Part shown: piece by piece, positions 18,315 through 26,728 of the stretch | Layout: every line of letters starts with the position of its first letter | Position numbering within the stretch: position 1 is the first letter of the stretch | Origin: Bradyrhizobium sp. BTAi1 | GTDB taxonomy: Bacteria; Pseudomonadota; Alphaproteobacteria; Rhizobiales; Xanthobacteraceae | DNA: 64,000 nt | Assembly (NCBI RefSeq): GCF_000015165.1 | Contig: NC_009485.1 | Location: forward strand, 3,140,001 to 3,204,000 | Reading direction: 5' to 3' | Program-made: the position numbers and the translations under genes | The notes under the pieces: generated by a model | What the model saw: the letters and a program-made list of their open reading frames with translations, nothing else | Database searches by the model: none | What the model was told of the DNA's origin: nothing

Positions 18315-18785
18315 TCAATCATGGTCCGGATGCTGATGGCTGACGATGGTAGCCATCTTCTCCGGCCCGTAATTCTGCTGCGTGGTCTGGCTCGGCAAAT
18401 TGGCGATCGCAACCACCCAGCCGAGTCGGGATTCCGAACCGAACTGGCGGGTCGGCACGACACGGTCGGGCCGGTCGAAGGTTCCGGTCATGATCTCGAT
18501 CCGCGGTCCATCGATGCCGCCGAAGCCGAGCGGCGTGCCGCAAGCGGGGCAGAAATACCGATCGGCGATCGAGGAGGAGCGGAACGTGGCAGGCGTGCCG
18601 CGTGTCCAGGTCAGGTTCTCGCGATTGATGTCGGCGAACGATGCGAACGGCGCCCCCGAGGCCTTCTGGCACATCCGGCAATGGCAGATGCTCACGCGCG
18701 TCGGCGCCGCCGTCAGCGCGTAGCGGATCGCGCCGCATTGGCAGCCGCCGGTCAGGACGGGTTTGCTCGCCTCGGTCATGCTCAC
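18315..18785 (-). CDS. GFA family zinc protein (CENP-V/GFA domain)
   Basis: A 156-aa protein of the glutathione-dependent formaldehyde-activating (GFA/CENP-V) fold. All zinc ligands of the family are present: the CQC pair in GGCQCGAIRY, HCRMCQ in ICHCRMCQKASG and CPAC in DRYFCPACGTPLGF. The founding Gfa enzyme was linked to formaldehyde and glutathione adducts, but most members have unknown substrates. GTG at 18785 is taken as the start because it overlaps the stop of the mutase small-subunit gene by four bases (GTGA), meaning coupled translation. Its place between the two mutase subunit genes is unusual. Confidence 0.88.
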   Translation of the reverse strand: MSMTEASKPVLTGGCQCGAIRYALTAAPTRVSICHCRMCQKASGAPFASFADINRENLTWTRGTPATFRSSSIADRYFCPACGTPLGFGGIDGPRIEIMTGTFDRPDRVVPTRQFGSESRLGWVVAIANLPSQTTQQNYGPEKMATIVSHQHPDHD

Positions 18786-20647
18786 TCCAGATGCGTATAG
18801 GCGTCTTCGAGTGTCTTCAGCGCGTCGCCGCCGGCGAACACGAAGCTGCCGATTCCGGCCTCGCGCAGCGCAGCCTCCTGCTCGCCGCCGCGGCCTGCCA
18901 GATAGATATGTCGGGCGCCGGCGGCCTGAAGGGCTTGGGCCACGGGAACCGCGGTCTCCGCATAGACCTTGTCCGACGAGCAGAGGCAGACGATGGCGGC
19001 TCCCGACGCGCGGTACGCGTCGGCGAGCGCGGCCGGATCGGCGCCGCCCGGGCCGTCGACCGCTGTGATGCCGCCGGCTTCAAAGAAGCTGCGGGCGAAA
19101 GTGGCGCGCGCGGTGAAGTCCGCGGCGGTGCCGAGATTGGCGAGGAAGATGGCGGGCCGCTGGCCTTTGCTCTTGAGCAGGGCGTCAGAGCGGTCGCGCA
19201 GCCGTTCGAACGCGTCCGCGAGACGGATCGGCGCGAGCGCAGCAAAGGTAAGAGCAGCCTTGGCAGCCGGTTGCGGAGCTAGCGGTGCGACCGCGTCGAC
19301 CGCGACTTCGGCCTCATTGAGGTTCGGAAACTCGCTGGCGCCGGTGAGCACGTCGCGACGCTTGGCGAGATTGGCGTCGCGCGCCTGTTTCACCGCGGCG
19401 ATCTTCGACTGGATCAAGCCGGCCTGCAGCGCGGCCACGACACCGCCGGCTTTCTCGATCTCCTGGAACAGCGTCCAGGCGGCGGTGCTCAGCTCGTTTG
19501 TCAGCGCCTCGATGCCGCCGGCGCCTGCCGCGGGATCGGCCACGCGGGCGAGATTGCTCTCTTCGAGCAGCACCAATTGCGTATTGCGCGCGACGCGGCG
19601 CGCAAAGGCATCGGGCAGGCCGAGCGCCGCGGTGTGCGGCAGAACCGTGATCGCATTGGCGCCGCCGAGGCCGGCTGCGAAGGTCGCGATGGTCGCGCGC
19701 AGCATGTTCACATAGGGATCGCGCCTGGTGAGCATACGCCACGCGGTCTCGCCGGAGATGAAGAGCGGCTTGGGTGCCAGCCCGCACGCGGCCTCGATGC
19801 GCGCCCACAGCCGGCGCAGGCTGCGGAACTTCGCCAGCGTCAGGAACTGATCGGTGTCGGCGGCGAGCCGCGCATAGATCATGTCGCGCGCAGTCTCCAA
19901 TGCGACGCCGCCGGCTTCGAGCGCGCGCAGATAAGCGACAGCGGAGGCGAGCACGAATGCCAGCTCCTGCGCCTCCGATCCGCCGGCATCATGCACGACG
20001 CGTCCATCGGCCGCGAGGAACGGGCCCTTGAAGCCGCCAGCGTGCAACTGCTTGACGAGTTCGACGGCGCTGCCGGCGAGCTTCGCTGCATCATGCGCGC
20101 TGGCGCCGCGGCTGGCCGCGTCGCCGATCGGATCGAGGCCGAAGCGGATCTCGCAAGCCGCCGGCGCAAAGCCGCGCTGTCTGACGTCGGCGGCCAGCAG
20201 CGAGGCTGCCGATATCGAGGACTCGCCGAGCTGCAATTCAATCGCAATCGCAGCGTCGAGATGGACGCCCTGAAGCGCGCGCGCCAGCGCGTCCGCGGTG
20301 GCGGCGAGCCCGAAGCCATGCGCGGCATTGGCGCCGGCAAAGACCAGCGTCAACCCGGTCGCGCCATTTTCCAGGTCGAGCAGGGCCTGCGCGTTGGCCT
20401 TGGCCGGATCGGGATGATCGACGCGCTGCATGATCTGCCACGCGGCGGCTGGCGCACGTCCGACGACGGGGGCGGCGTCCTTGGCACGCGGGTAGATCGG
20501 CTGGATCTTGAGTCCGTCATAGGTCTTGCCGACCAGTTTCTCGAACGCCGCGCCCTTCAACACGCCATCGACCAGCTTGCGCCAGTCCGCCTCGCTGGCC
20601 GGCGCGAAATCGGCGGCCAATCGCAGCTGTTCGGTGTCGGTCGTCAT
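18782..20647 (-). CDS. mutA: Methylmalonyl-CoA mutase small subunit
   Basis: Structural partner of the catalytic large subunit. The 621-aa protein keeps the mutase barrel layout (DWRKLVDGVLKGAAFEKLVG, LKIQPIYPRAKDAAP, NMLRATIATFAAGLGGANAI, RVARNTQLVLLEESNLARV). It has a C-terminal B12-like domain in which the cobalamin motif is degenerate (AIFLANLGTAADFTARATF in place of DxHxxG), as expected for a non-catalytic beta subunit. ATG at 20647 (MTTDTEQ) is chosen because the frame upstream is arginine-rich and non-conserved. It is the first gene of the minus-strand mutase locus and overlaps the GFA-family gene by four bases. Confidence 0.93.
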   Translation of the reverse strand: MTTDTEQLRLAADFAPASEADWRKLVDGVLKGAAFEKLVGKTYDGLKIQPIYPRAKDAAPVVGRAPAAAWQIMQRVDHPDPAKANAQALLDLENGATGLTLVFAGANAAHGFGLAATADALARALQGVHLDAAIAIELQLGESSISAASLLAADVRQRGFAPAACEIRFGLDPIGDAASRGASAHDAAKLAGSAVELVKQLHAGGFKGPFLAADGRVVHDAGGSEAQELAFVLASAVAYLRALEAGGVALETARDMIYARLAADTDQFLTLAKFRSLRRLWARIEAACGLAPKPLFISGETAWRMLTRRDPYVNMLRATIATFAAGLGGANAITVLPHTAALGLPDAFARRVARNTQLVLLEESNLARVADPAAGAGGIEALTNELSTAAWTLFQEIEKAGGVVAALQAGLIQSKIAAVKQARDANLAKRRDVLTGASEFPNLNEAEVAVDAVAPLAPQPAAKAALTFAALAPIRLADAFERLRDRSDALLKSKGQRPAIFLANLGTAADFTARATFARSFFEAGGITAVDGPGGADPAALADAYRASGAAIVCLCSSDKVYAETAVPVAQALQAAGARHIYLAGRGGEQEAALREAGIGSFVFAGGDALKTLEDAYTHLE

Positions 20648-20747
20648 GCGGCTCGTGTCTCCCGGGCGTCTGTTATCGCGATTATTGTGGCGCAAAATGC
20701 CACGTCGCGACCGCCAAGCCAAACGGTTGTTTGGCCGGAGATGTCAG

Positions 20748-21239
20748 CTATTCGGCTGACGGCAACGCCCGGATTCCGTCGCGCGAAACGCCCCGCAGCG
20801 CCTCGTCGACCCGGCGGCCGGCGATCCGGCGATCCGGGGCGATCTCCGCCAGCGGCACCAGCACGAAGCCGCGCTCGAACAGGCGCGGATGGGGCAGGGT
20901 GAGGTCGGGCGTGTCGATGGTCAGGTCGTCATAGGCGATGAGATCGAGATCGAGCGTGCGTGGACCCCAGCGGGTCTCCTGGGCCCGGTTACGGCCGAAC
21001 ATGCGCTCGACCTCGTGCAGTTTCGCGAGCAAAGCCTGCGGTGCAGTGGTGGTCTCGATGGCGATGCAGGCGTTGACGAAGGGCGGCTGCTGCTCCTCGC
21101 CCCATGGCGGGGTGATGTAGCCGGATGACCGCGCCACAAGGCGCGCGGAGGCGCGCCGGCAGATCTCCGGAATGGCCTGGCGGAAGGTCGTGCGGACATC
21201 GCCGACATTGCCACCGAGAGCAATCAGCGCGCTGGCCAT
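20748..21239 (-). CDS. folK: 2-amino-4-hydroxy-6-hydroxymethyldihydropteridine pyrophosphokinase
   Basis: HPPK transfers pyrophosphate from ATP to 6-hydroxymethyl-7,8-dihydropterin in folate synthesis. The 163-aa protein starts ALIALGGNVGDVRTTF (family GSN-type start). It carries the signature RWGPRTLDLDLIAYDD (about residues 92-107) and the closing LPHPRLFERGFVLVPLAEI. Length is normal. It is the last gene of a folP-folB-folK run on the minus strand, starting four bases after the folB stop. Confidence 0.96.
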   Translation of the reverse strand: MASALIALGGNVGDVRTTFRQAIPEICRRASARLVARSSGYITPPWGEEQQPPFVNACIAIETTTAPQALLAKLHEVERMFGRNRAQETRWGPRTLDLDLIAYDDLTIDTPDLTLPHPRLFERGFVLVPLAEIAPDRRIAGRRVDEALRGVSRDGIRALPSAE

Positions 21240-21243
21240 CGCG

Positions 21244-21612
21244 TCACGGATGCCGCGAACGTGTCAGCACCACGCCGACATCCTCGAAGATGGCGGCGAT
21301 CGGAGCATGCGGCTTGTGCACCGTCACCTTGACCGCGCGGATGCGGGCGAAGGTCGCCAGGATCGCATCGGCCACCGCGCCGGCGGCGCGTTCGAGCAGG
21401 CGGTAGTTCGTGTCCTTGAAGGCCGCGGTCGCGGTCTCCACCACGTCGGAATAGGACACGGTATCGGCCAGGCGGTCGCTGCGCGAGGAGGCCGACAGGT
21501 CGGTGTCAAGCTCGAGGTCGATGACGAAGCGCTGGCCGACTTCGCTCTCATGCTCCATCACGCCGTGGCGCGCATGGATCAGGACGCCTTTGATGAAAAT
21601 CCGATCGGTCAT
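21244..21612 (-). CDS. folB: Dihydroneopterin aldolase
   Basis: Cleaves dihydroneopterin to 6-hydroxymethyldihydropterin and glycolaldehyde. The 122-aa protein has the family features IFIKGVLIHARHGVMEHES, VGQRFVIDLELDTDL, the turn DTVSYSDVVETA and a late lysine in VKVTVHKPHAPI that matches the active-site region. It overlaps folP by four bases at its start and is followed by folK four bases after its stop, so the three genes form one operon covering consecutive steps. Confidence 0.96.
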   Translation of the reverse strand: MTDRIFIKGVLIHARHGVMEHESEVGQRFVIDLELDTDLSASSRSDRLADTVSYSDVVETATAAFKDTNYRLLERAAGAVADAILATFARIRAVKVTVHKPHAPIAAIFEDVGVVLTRSRHP

Positions 21613-22466
21613 CGCTGTGCCTCGATTGCCGCGGCCACACGCACGGCTTGAACGGTTTCGGCAACGTCATGCGCCCGGATGATCGCAGCGCCGCGCTGAG
21701 CGGCCATCAGATGCGCCGCGATCGATCCGCCGAGACGCTCTCGGGGCTCCGACTCCACCACGGTGCTGATGAAGCGCTTGCGCGAGGCGCCGACCAGCAG
21801 CGGCAGTCCGAAGCGCGCCAATTGATCGAGCCGCGCCAGCGCCGTCATGCTCTGCTGTGGAGTCTTGCCGAAGCCGATGCCGGGGTCGAGCACGATGTTG
21901 CCGGCAGCAATGCCGGCCTTGGCGGCGATCTCGAGCGAATGCGCGAAGAACCGGAGCATGTCCTCGATAATGTCGATGTCCGGATCGACCGTGACGCGGT
22001 TGTGCATCACCACGACCGGCGCGCCGTGCACGGCGACGATCTCGGCCATTGCGGGATCACGCTGCAGGCCCCAGACATCATTGGCGATCTGAGCGCCCTG
22101 GTCCAGCGCGTAGGCGGCAACTTCAGCTTTCATGCTGTCGATGGACACGGGCACGCCGAGTGCAACGATCGCCGGCAGGACGGGGCGCAGGCGGGCCAGT
22201 TCCTCCGCAGCGGTCACCGGCTCCGCACCCTTGTAGGGCCGGGTCGATTCGGCGCCGATATCGATGATCTCGGCGCCCGCCGCGATCATGCTTTTCGCCT
22301 GGGCGATGGCGCGGTCCGGTGCGTCAAAACGGCCGCCATCGGAGAAGGAATCCGGCGTGACATTCAGGATGCCCATCACCGCCGGATAGGGGCGCGCCAG
22401 CCACGGCCGCAGCAGCGGGTGGCTTGATGCGAGATCCGATGCGGCGTGCGGCGAAATGGCGCTCAT
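21609..22466 (-). CDS. folP: Dihydropteroate synthase
   Basis: Joins 6-hydroxymethyldihydropterin pyrophosphate and p-aminobenzoate; the sulfonamide target. The 285-aa protein shows both family signatures: MGILNVTPDSFSDGG (about residues 31-45) and AAGAEIIDIGAESTRP (about 62-77). NDVWGLQ, DPGIGFGKTPQQS, LVGASRKRF and RAHDVAETVQAVRVA follow. Length is normal. It is first in the folP-folB-folK operon. Confidence 0.97.
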   Translation of the reverse strand: MSAISPHAASDLASSHPLLRPWLARPYPAVMGILNVTPDSFSDGGRFDAPDRAIAQAKSMIAAGAEIIDIGAESTRPYKGAEPVTAAEELARLRPVLPAIVALGVPVSIDSMKAEVAAYALDQGAQIANDVWGLQRDPAMAEIVAVHGAPVVVMHNRVTVDPDIDIIEDMLRFFAHSLEIAAKAGIAAGNIVLDPGIGFGKTPQQSMTALARLDQLARFGLPLLVGASRKRFISTVVESEPRERLGGSIAAHLMAAQRGAAIIRAHDVAETVQAVRVAAAIEAQR

Positions 22467-22545
22467 GGCCGCCGCTTTGCGCGGTTGCTACGAGCGAGTC
22501 AAGGTGTCGCGCTGCAACAGCCGCGCGCATCCCGCCAGCCGCCGT

Positions 22546-22953
22546 TCAATAGCTGATCTTCGGCTCCAGCCGCCGCGCTTTTTCGATCAACTGCCCGACC
22601 GATTTCTCCGACGGCAGGATGCGAACCAGCTTCCGCCTTGTGTTCACTTCCTTGATGTTCTGCGCCAGCCGGGCGGGATTGCGGTGCGCCAGCTCGCGCA
22701 CCGTGGTGACGCCGGCGGCCCGCACCAGGCAGACCTTGGCCCGGCCCATGCCGGGAATGCGCATGTAATCGGCGGCATTGGCCCAATCGAGCAGCAGCTG
22801 CTCGCTGATGCCGGTCTTGGCGGCGAGCGCCTTGCGGCCTTTGACCGTGCGGGCGGCTTCGAGGAACGAGTCGGTGGTCCGGATGCCCAAGGCTCTCAGC
22901 TTCGAGGCATAGAAGGACGTCATGCCTTCGAGTTCGGTGATTGGATATGTCAT
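22546..22953 (-). CDS. DUF4332 helix-hairpin-helix protein
   Basis: A 135-aa protein of the DUF4332 type, built from helix-hairpin-helix elements: ITELEGMTSFYASKLRALGIRT at the start and YMRIPGMGRAKVCLVRAAGVTTVRELA in the middle. These motifs usually contact DNA backbone or pack with partners; the function of the family is not established. The C-terminus is basic (NTRRKLVRILPSEKS). It is transcribed alone upstream of folP. The same style of motif appears twice in the protein at 54821-56704. Confidence 0.82.
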   Translation of the reverse strand: MTYPITELEGMTSFYASKLRALGIRTTDSFLEAARTVKGRKALAAKTGISEQLLLDWANAADYMRIPGMGRAKVCLVRAAGVTTVRELAHRNPARLAQNIKEVNTRRKLVRILPSEKSVGQLIEKARRLEPKISY

Positions 22954-23550
22954 GAATACTCAGGCGAGAAGGTGCTGCGGACGACGATGCTTCAGGCGAA
23001 GCGGCCCAGGCTGGGCGCGCTTGCCAGCATCCTGCCGATCGGGACGGTCACGCTGAGGTGGCGGCCGAGCCCTGATGGCTCAGCTGCAAGCCGTCGATGC
23101 GGCTGATGGTGCGATCCGTCGGTGCGAAGACCCTCAAGCGAAACGTGGAAAGGCCATTCGATGGACCTTTCAGGCACGGCGCCATCGATGCCAGCCATTC
23201 TGGCCAGCGGCTCAATCAGCTCGCTCATGTGAACCCCGTCTTCATCCGGTCCCCCACGACCGGACGTCCTCGCTGAAATTCATCTTGATCGGACCAACCG
23301 TGAATTACAAGCGAGGAGCTGGCTCGCGTCGCGAATCGATTCGCGAACTGTTGCAGCGATGCAAGACCAGGTGGCGAGTCTACCGTTGAATGTGCAGCTT
23401 GCGTGCATCGCATGCTAAGAAGAGCACCGGTCTTACGAAGAGGTGAAGCGGTCGGCGCTGGTTCCAAAACATGAAACTAAAGTATGTTAGTGCGCACGAT
23501 GCTTGCAGCACACGCGATGCAGCCGATCATATATAGAAAGACGGATCATC
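22954..23550. other. Long intergenic region before the HerA-like gene
   Basis: About 600 bases between divergent genes. A weak minus-strand frame occupies 22992-23228. The part from 23300 to 23550 is AT-richer than its surroundings and should contain the promoter of the HerA-like gene. No hairpin or repeat stands out. Confidence 0.4.
22992..23228 (-). CDS. Possible small protein, unsupported by family features
   Basis: A 78-codon frame starting MSELIEPLARMAGIDGAVPE with GACGGGG upstream. The composition is only partly protein-like (several His and Arg pairs such as SHHQPHRRL), and it may be a remnant or chance frame. It lies upstream of the DUF4332 gene on the same strand. Confidence 0.25.
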   Translation of the reverse strand: MSELIEPLARMAGIDGAVPERSIEWPFHVSLEGLRTDGSHHQPHRRLAAEPSGLGRHLSVTVPIGRMLASAPSLGRFA

Positions 23551-25161
23551 ATGGCACCATCCGGAACGTCACTGGGCGATACCGACGACAAGATTTTCGT
23601 GGGTGGCGGCGAGCAGCCGGCGTGGTTGACACTGGCGTTTGCCAATCGCCATGGTCTCGTGACCGGAGCGACCGGAACGGGCAAGACCGTGTCGCTGCAG
23701 GTGATGGCCGAGGGCTTTGCGCGCGCAGGTGTTCCTGTCTTTGCTTCCGACATCAAGGGCGATCTCTCCGGGATCTCTCGGCCGGGTGAGCCGAAGGACT
23801 TCATCCTCAAGCGCGCCGGCGAACTCGGACTGACCTATCAGGCCGATGAGTTCTCGACGGTATTTTGGGATGTGTTCGGCGAGCAGGGCCATCCGGTGCG
23901 CGCTACCGTCACCGAGATGGGCCCGCTGCTGCTTGCGCGCATGCTGGATCTCAACGATGTCCAGGAAGGGGTGCTCAACGTCGCGTTCCGCGTCGCCGAC
24001 GAGAACGGCCTCGCCTTGATCGACATGAAGGATCTGCGCGCGCTGCTCGACGCCATCATTCCGGAGGCCGGAAAGAAGGGCGCGGATGCGGCAGAAGATC
24101 CGCTGGCGCCGATCCGCAAAGCGGCCCAGTCGTTCGGCAACGTGACGCGCGCCACCGTCGGCACGATCCAGCGCCAGCTGCTCGTGCTAGAGAACCAGGG
24201 CGGCACGAAGTTCTTCGGCGAGCCGGCGCTGTCGCTGAAGGACTTCATGAAGACCGACCGCGACGGCCGCGGCATGATCAACATCCTGGTTGCCGACAGG
24301 CTGCTGCAGAATCCGCGGCTCTATGCAACCTTCTTGCTGTGGATGCTCTCGGAGCTGTTCGAGGAACTGCCCGAGGTGGGCGATCTCGCCAAGCCGAAGC
24401 TGGTGTTCTTCTTCGACGAGGCGCATCTGCTGTTCAACGATGCGCCCAAGGCGCTGATGGACAAGATCGAGCAGGTGGTGCGCCTGATCCGCTCAAAAGG
24501 CGTCGGCGTCTATTTCGTCACGCAGAACCCGCTCGACGTGCCGGATCGCGTGCTCGGGCAATTGGGCAATCGCGTGCAGCATGCGCTGCGCGCCTTCACG
24601 CCGCGCGACCAGAAGGCTGTCGCGGCGGCCGCCGAGACGTTTCGTCCCAATCCCAAGCTCGACACCGCCAAGGTGATCATGGAGCTCGGCAAGGGCGAGG
24701 CGCTGGTCTCGTTCCTGGAGGGCAACGGGACGCCGGCGATCGTGGAGCGCGTGCTGATCCGGCCGCCGTCGGCGCGGATCGGACCGATCACGCCCGAGGA
24801 ACGCAAGGCGATCATGGACGCGAGCCCCGTCAAGGGCAAATACGACACCGAGATCGACGCCGAGTCTGCCTATGAGCTGCTGCAGAAGCGGATCGCCGGC
24901 ACGGCGGCAACGGCGGACGCATCGTCCGGCAGCGTATTGGGCAAGATCGGTGACATCGCGGCGACCATCTTCGGCACCAACGTCAAGCGCGGGCAATTGT
25001 CGACCACGCAGGTGATCGCGCGCAATGTCGCGCGCCAAGTCACCGACAAGGTGGTGGGCGGCATCGCCGCCGATCTCGGCAAGCAGGTCGGCGGCTCGCT
25101 GGGCAGCTCGATCGGCCGCAGCCTGGTGCGTGGTGCACTTGGCGGATTGCTGCGGCGCTGA
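23551..25161 (+). CDS. HerA-like ATPase (DUF853 family)
   Basis: A 536-aa P-loop ATPase of the HerA/FtsK superfamily, DUF853 type (YjgR-like). Walker A is GATGTGKTVSLQ (about residues 37-48) and Walker B is LVFFFDEAHLLF (about 285-296). A sensor-like VYFVTQNPLDVPDRVLGQLGNR and an arginine-containing LRAFTPRDQKAV follow. The C-terminal 80 residues carry Gly/Ser-rich stretches (DLGKQVGGSLGSSIGRSL) seen in this family. ATG at 23551 (MAPSGTS) is taken because GAAAGACGGA precedes it and an upstream frame is not conserved in style. Relatives may act on DNA, but no nuclease partner (NurA) is nearby. Role unknown. Confidence 0.88.
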   Translation: MAPSGTSLGDTDDKIFVGGGEQPAWLTLAFANRHGLVTGATGTGKTVSLQVMAEGFARAGVPVFASDIKGDLSGISRPGEPKDFILKRAGELGLTYQADEFSTVFWDVFGEQGHPVRATVTEMGPLLLARMLDLNDVQEGVLNVAFRVADENGLALIDMKDLRALLDAIIPEAGKKGADAAEDPLAPIRKAAQSFGNVTRATVGTIQRQLLVLENQGGTKFFGEPALSLKDFMKTDRDGRGMINILVADRLLQNPRLYATFLLWMLSELFEELPEVGDLAKPKLVFFFDEAHLLFNDAPKALMDKIEQVVRLIRSKGVGVYFVTQNPLDVPDRVLGQLGNRVQHALRAFTPRDQKAVAAAAETFRPNPKLDTAKVIMELGKGEALVSFLEGNGTPAIVERVLIRPPSARIGPITPEERKAIMDASPVKGKYDTEIDAESAYELLQKRIAGTAATADASSGSVLGKIGDIAATIFGTNVKRGQLSTTQVIARNVARQVTDKVVGGIAADLGKQVGGSLGSSIGRSLVRGALGGLLRR

Positions 25162-25306
25162 TGTCAGACCCGTTCCCGGTCGGCGCGATGTCATCGGCGC
25201 CGGCTGTGGACATGCAGCATTCTCCGCCGTCGCATGAGGCTGGCCCGGGCCGCGCAACGGAGCTACAAGCGGCCAATAGCCGTCACATGCGAAGGATCCG
25301 GTGGCC

Positions 25307-26710
25307 ATGGCCAATGCGCAGCTTCAATCCGTTCTCGATCACATCGATGCCGATTTCGACAACAGTCTGGACCGGCTGTTCCAACTGATCCGCATCAAGT
25401 CGATCTCGGCCGATCCGGCCTTCGCAGCGGATTGCAAGGCGGCGGCTGATCATCTTGCCAAGGACCTGTCGACGCTCGGTTTCGCGACCGAAGTGCGTCC
25501 GACCGCAGGCCATCCAGCCGTGGTCGGCAAGAGCAACGGCCATGGCGCCGCCAAGCCGCATGTCCTGTTCTACGGACATTACGACGTGCAGCCGGTCGAT
25601 CCGCTCGAGCTGTGGCACCGGCCGCCATTCGAGCCTGTCGTCACCGATCACGCCGACGGCCGCAAGATCATCGTCGCGCGCGGGGCCGAGGACGACAAGG
25701 GGCAGCTGATGACCTTCGTCGAGGCCTGCCGCGCCTGGAAGAAGGTGACCGGATCGCTGCCGCTCGACATCACCATGCTGATCGAAGGCGAGGAGGAGGT
25801 CGGCTCGAAGAACTTCGTGCCGTTTCTGGAAGCCAACAAGGACGAGTTCAAGGCTGATTTCGCCTTGGTCTGTGACACCGGCATGTGGGACCCCAACACG
25901 CCGGCGATCACCACCTCGCTGCGCGGGCTCTTGTACGAAGAGGTGAAGATCAAGGCGGCCAATCGCGACCTGCATTCGGGCGTGTTCGGTGGCGGCGCGC
26001 GCAACCCGATCCGGGTGCTGACGGAAGTTCTCGGCGGCCTGTTCGATGAGAATGGCAGGATCACCATCCCAGGCTTCTATCACGGCGTGAAGGACGTTCC
26101 GCCGGAGGTTCTGGAGCAGTGGAAGAAGCTGAACCTGACACCCGAGAGCTTCCTCAAGCCCGTCGGTCTCTCGATCCCAGCTGGCGAGAAGGATCGCCTG
26201 CTGATCGAGCAGATCTCCTCGCGGCCGACCTGCGACATCAATGGCATCTGGGGCGGCTATATCGGCGAAGGCTCCAAGACCGTGATCCCGTCGCTGGCGC
26301 ATGCCAAGGTCTCGTTCCGTCTCGTCGAGGGCCAGGATCCGCTGAAGATCCGCAAGGCGTTCCGCGACTACGTGTCGGCGCGCATTCCCGGCGACTGCTC
26401 CGTGGAGTTCGGCGACCATTCCGCGGGTGCGGCGATCGCGCTCGACTGGACCATGAAGCCGCTCGCCGCCGCCAAGCAGGCGCTGACCGAAGAGTGGGGC
26501 AAGGAGACCATCCTGATGGGCTCGGGCGCGTCGATCCCGATCGTCACCGACTTCAAGAAGACGCTCGGGCTCGACTCGCTGCTGGTCGGCTTTGGTCTCG
26601 ATGACGACAACATCCATTCGCCGAACGAGAAGTACGACCTCAAGAGCTATCACAAGGGCATCCGCTCCTGGGCCCGCATCCTCGCGGCGCTCGCGGAGAT
26701 GCCGCGCTAA
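25307..26710 (+). CDS. M20 family metallopeptidase (dipeptidase-like)
   Basis: Zinc-dependent peptidase of the ArgE/DapE/CPG2 family, about 467 aa, cytoplasmic. Metal and catalytic residues can be placed: His91 and Asp93 in FYGHYDVQP, Asp129 in ARGAEDDKGQ, the Glu pair 163-164 in IEGEEEVGS, Asp in VCDTGMWD, and a late His in DDDNIHSPNEKYD. The lid domain lies between about residues 190 and 310. ATG at 25307 sits ten bases after GAAGGA; a GTG six bases earlier is an alternative. It starts about 145 bases after the HerA-like gene. The exact substrate, dipeptides or N-acyl amino acids, is not decided. Confidence 0.92.
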   Translation: MANAQLQSVLDHIDADFDNSLDRLFQLIRIKSISADPAFAADCKAAADHLAKDLSTLGFATEVRPTAGHPAVVGKSNGHGAAKPHVLFYGHYDVQPVDPLELWHRPPFEPVVTDHADGRKIIVARGAEDDKGQLMTFVEACRAWKKVTGSLPLDITMLIEGEEEVGSKNFVPFLEANKDEFKADFALVCDTGMWDPNTPAITTSLRGLLYEEVKIKAANRDLHSGVFGGGARNPIRVLTEVLGGLFDENGRITIPGFYHGVKDVPPEVLEQWKKLNLTPESFLKPVGLSIPAGEKDRLLIEQISSRPTCDINGIWGGYIGEGSKTVIPSLAHAKVSFRLVEGQDPLKIRKAFRDYVSARIPGDCSVEFGDHSAGAAIALDWTMKPLAAAKQALTEEWGKETILMGSGASIPIVTDFKKTLGLDSLLVGFGLDDDNIHSPNEKYDLKSYHKGIRSWARILAALAEMPR

Positions 26711-26728
26711 CAGGCCGGCGCGAACGCC

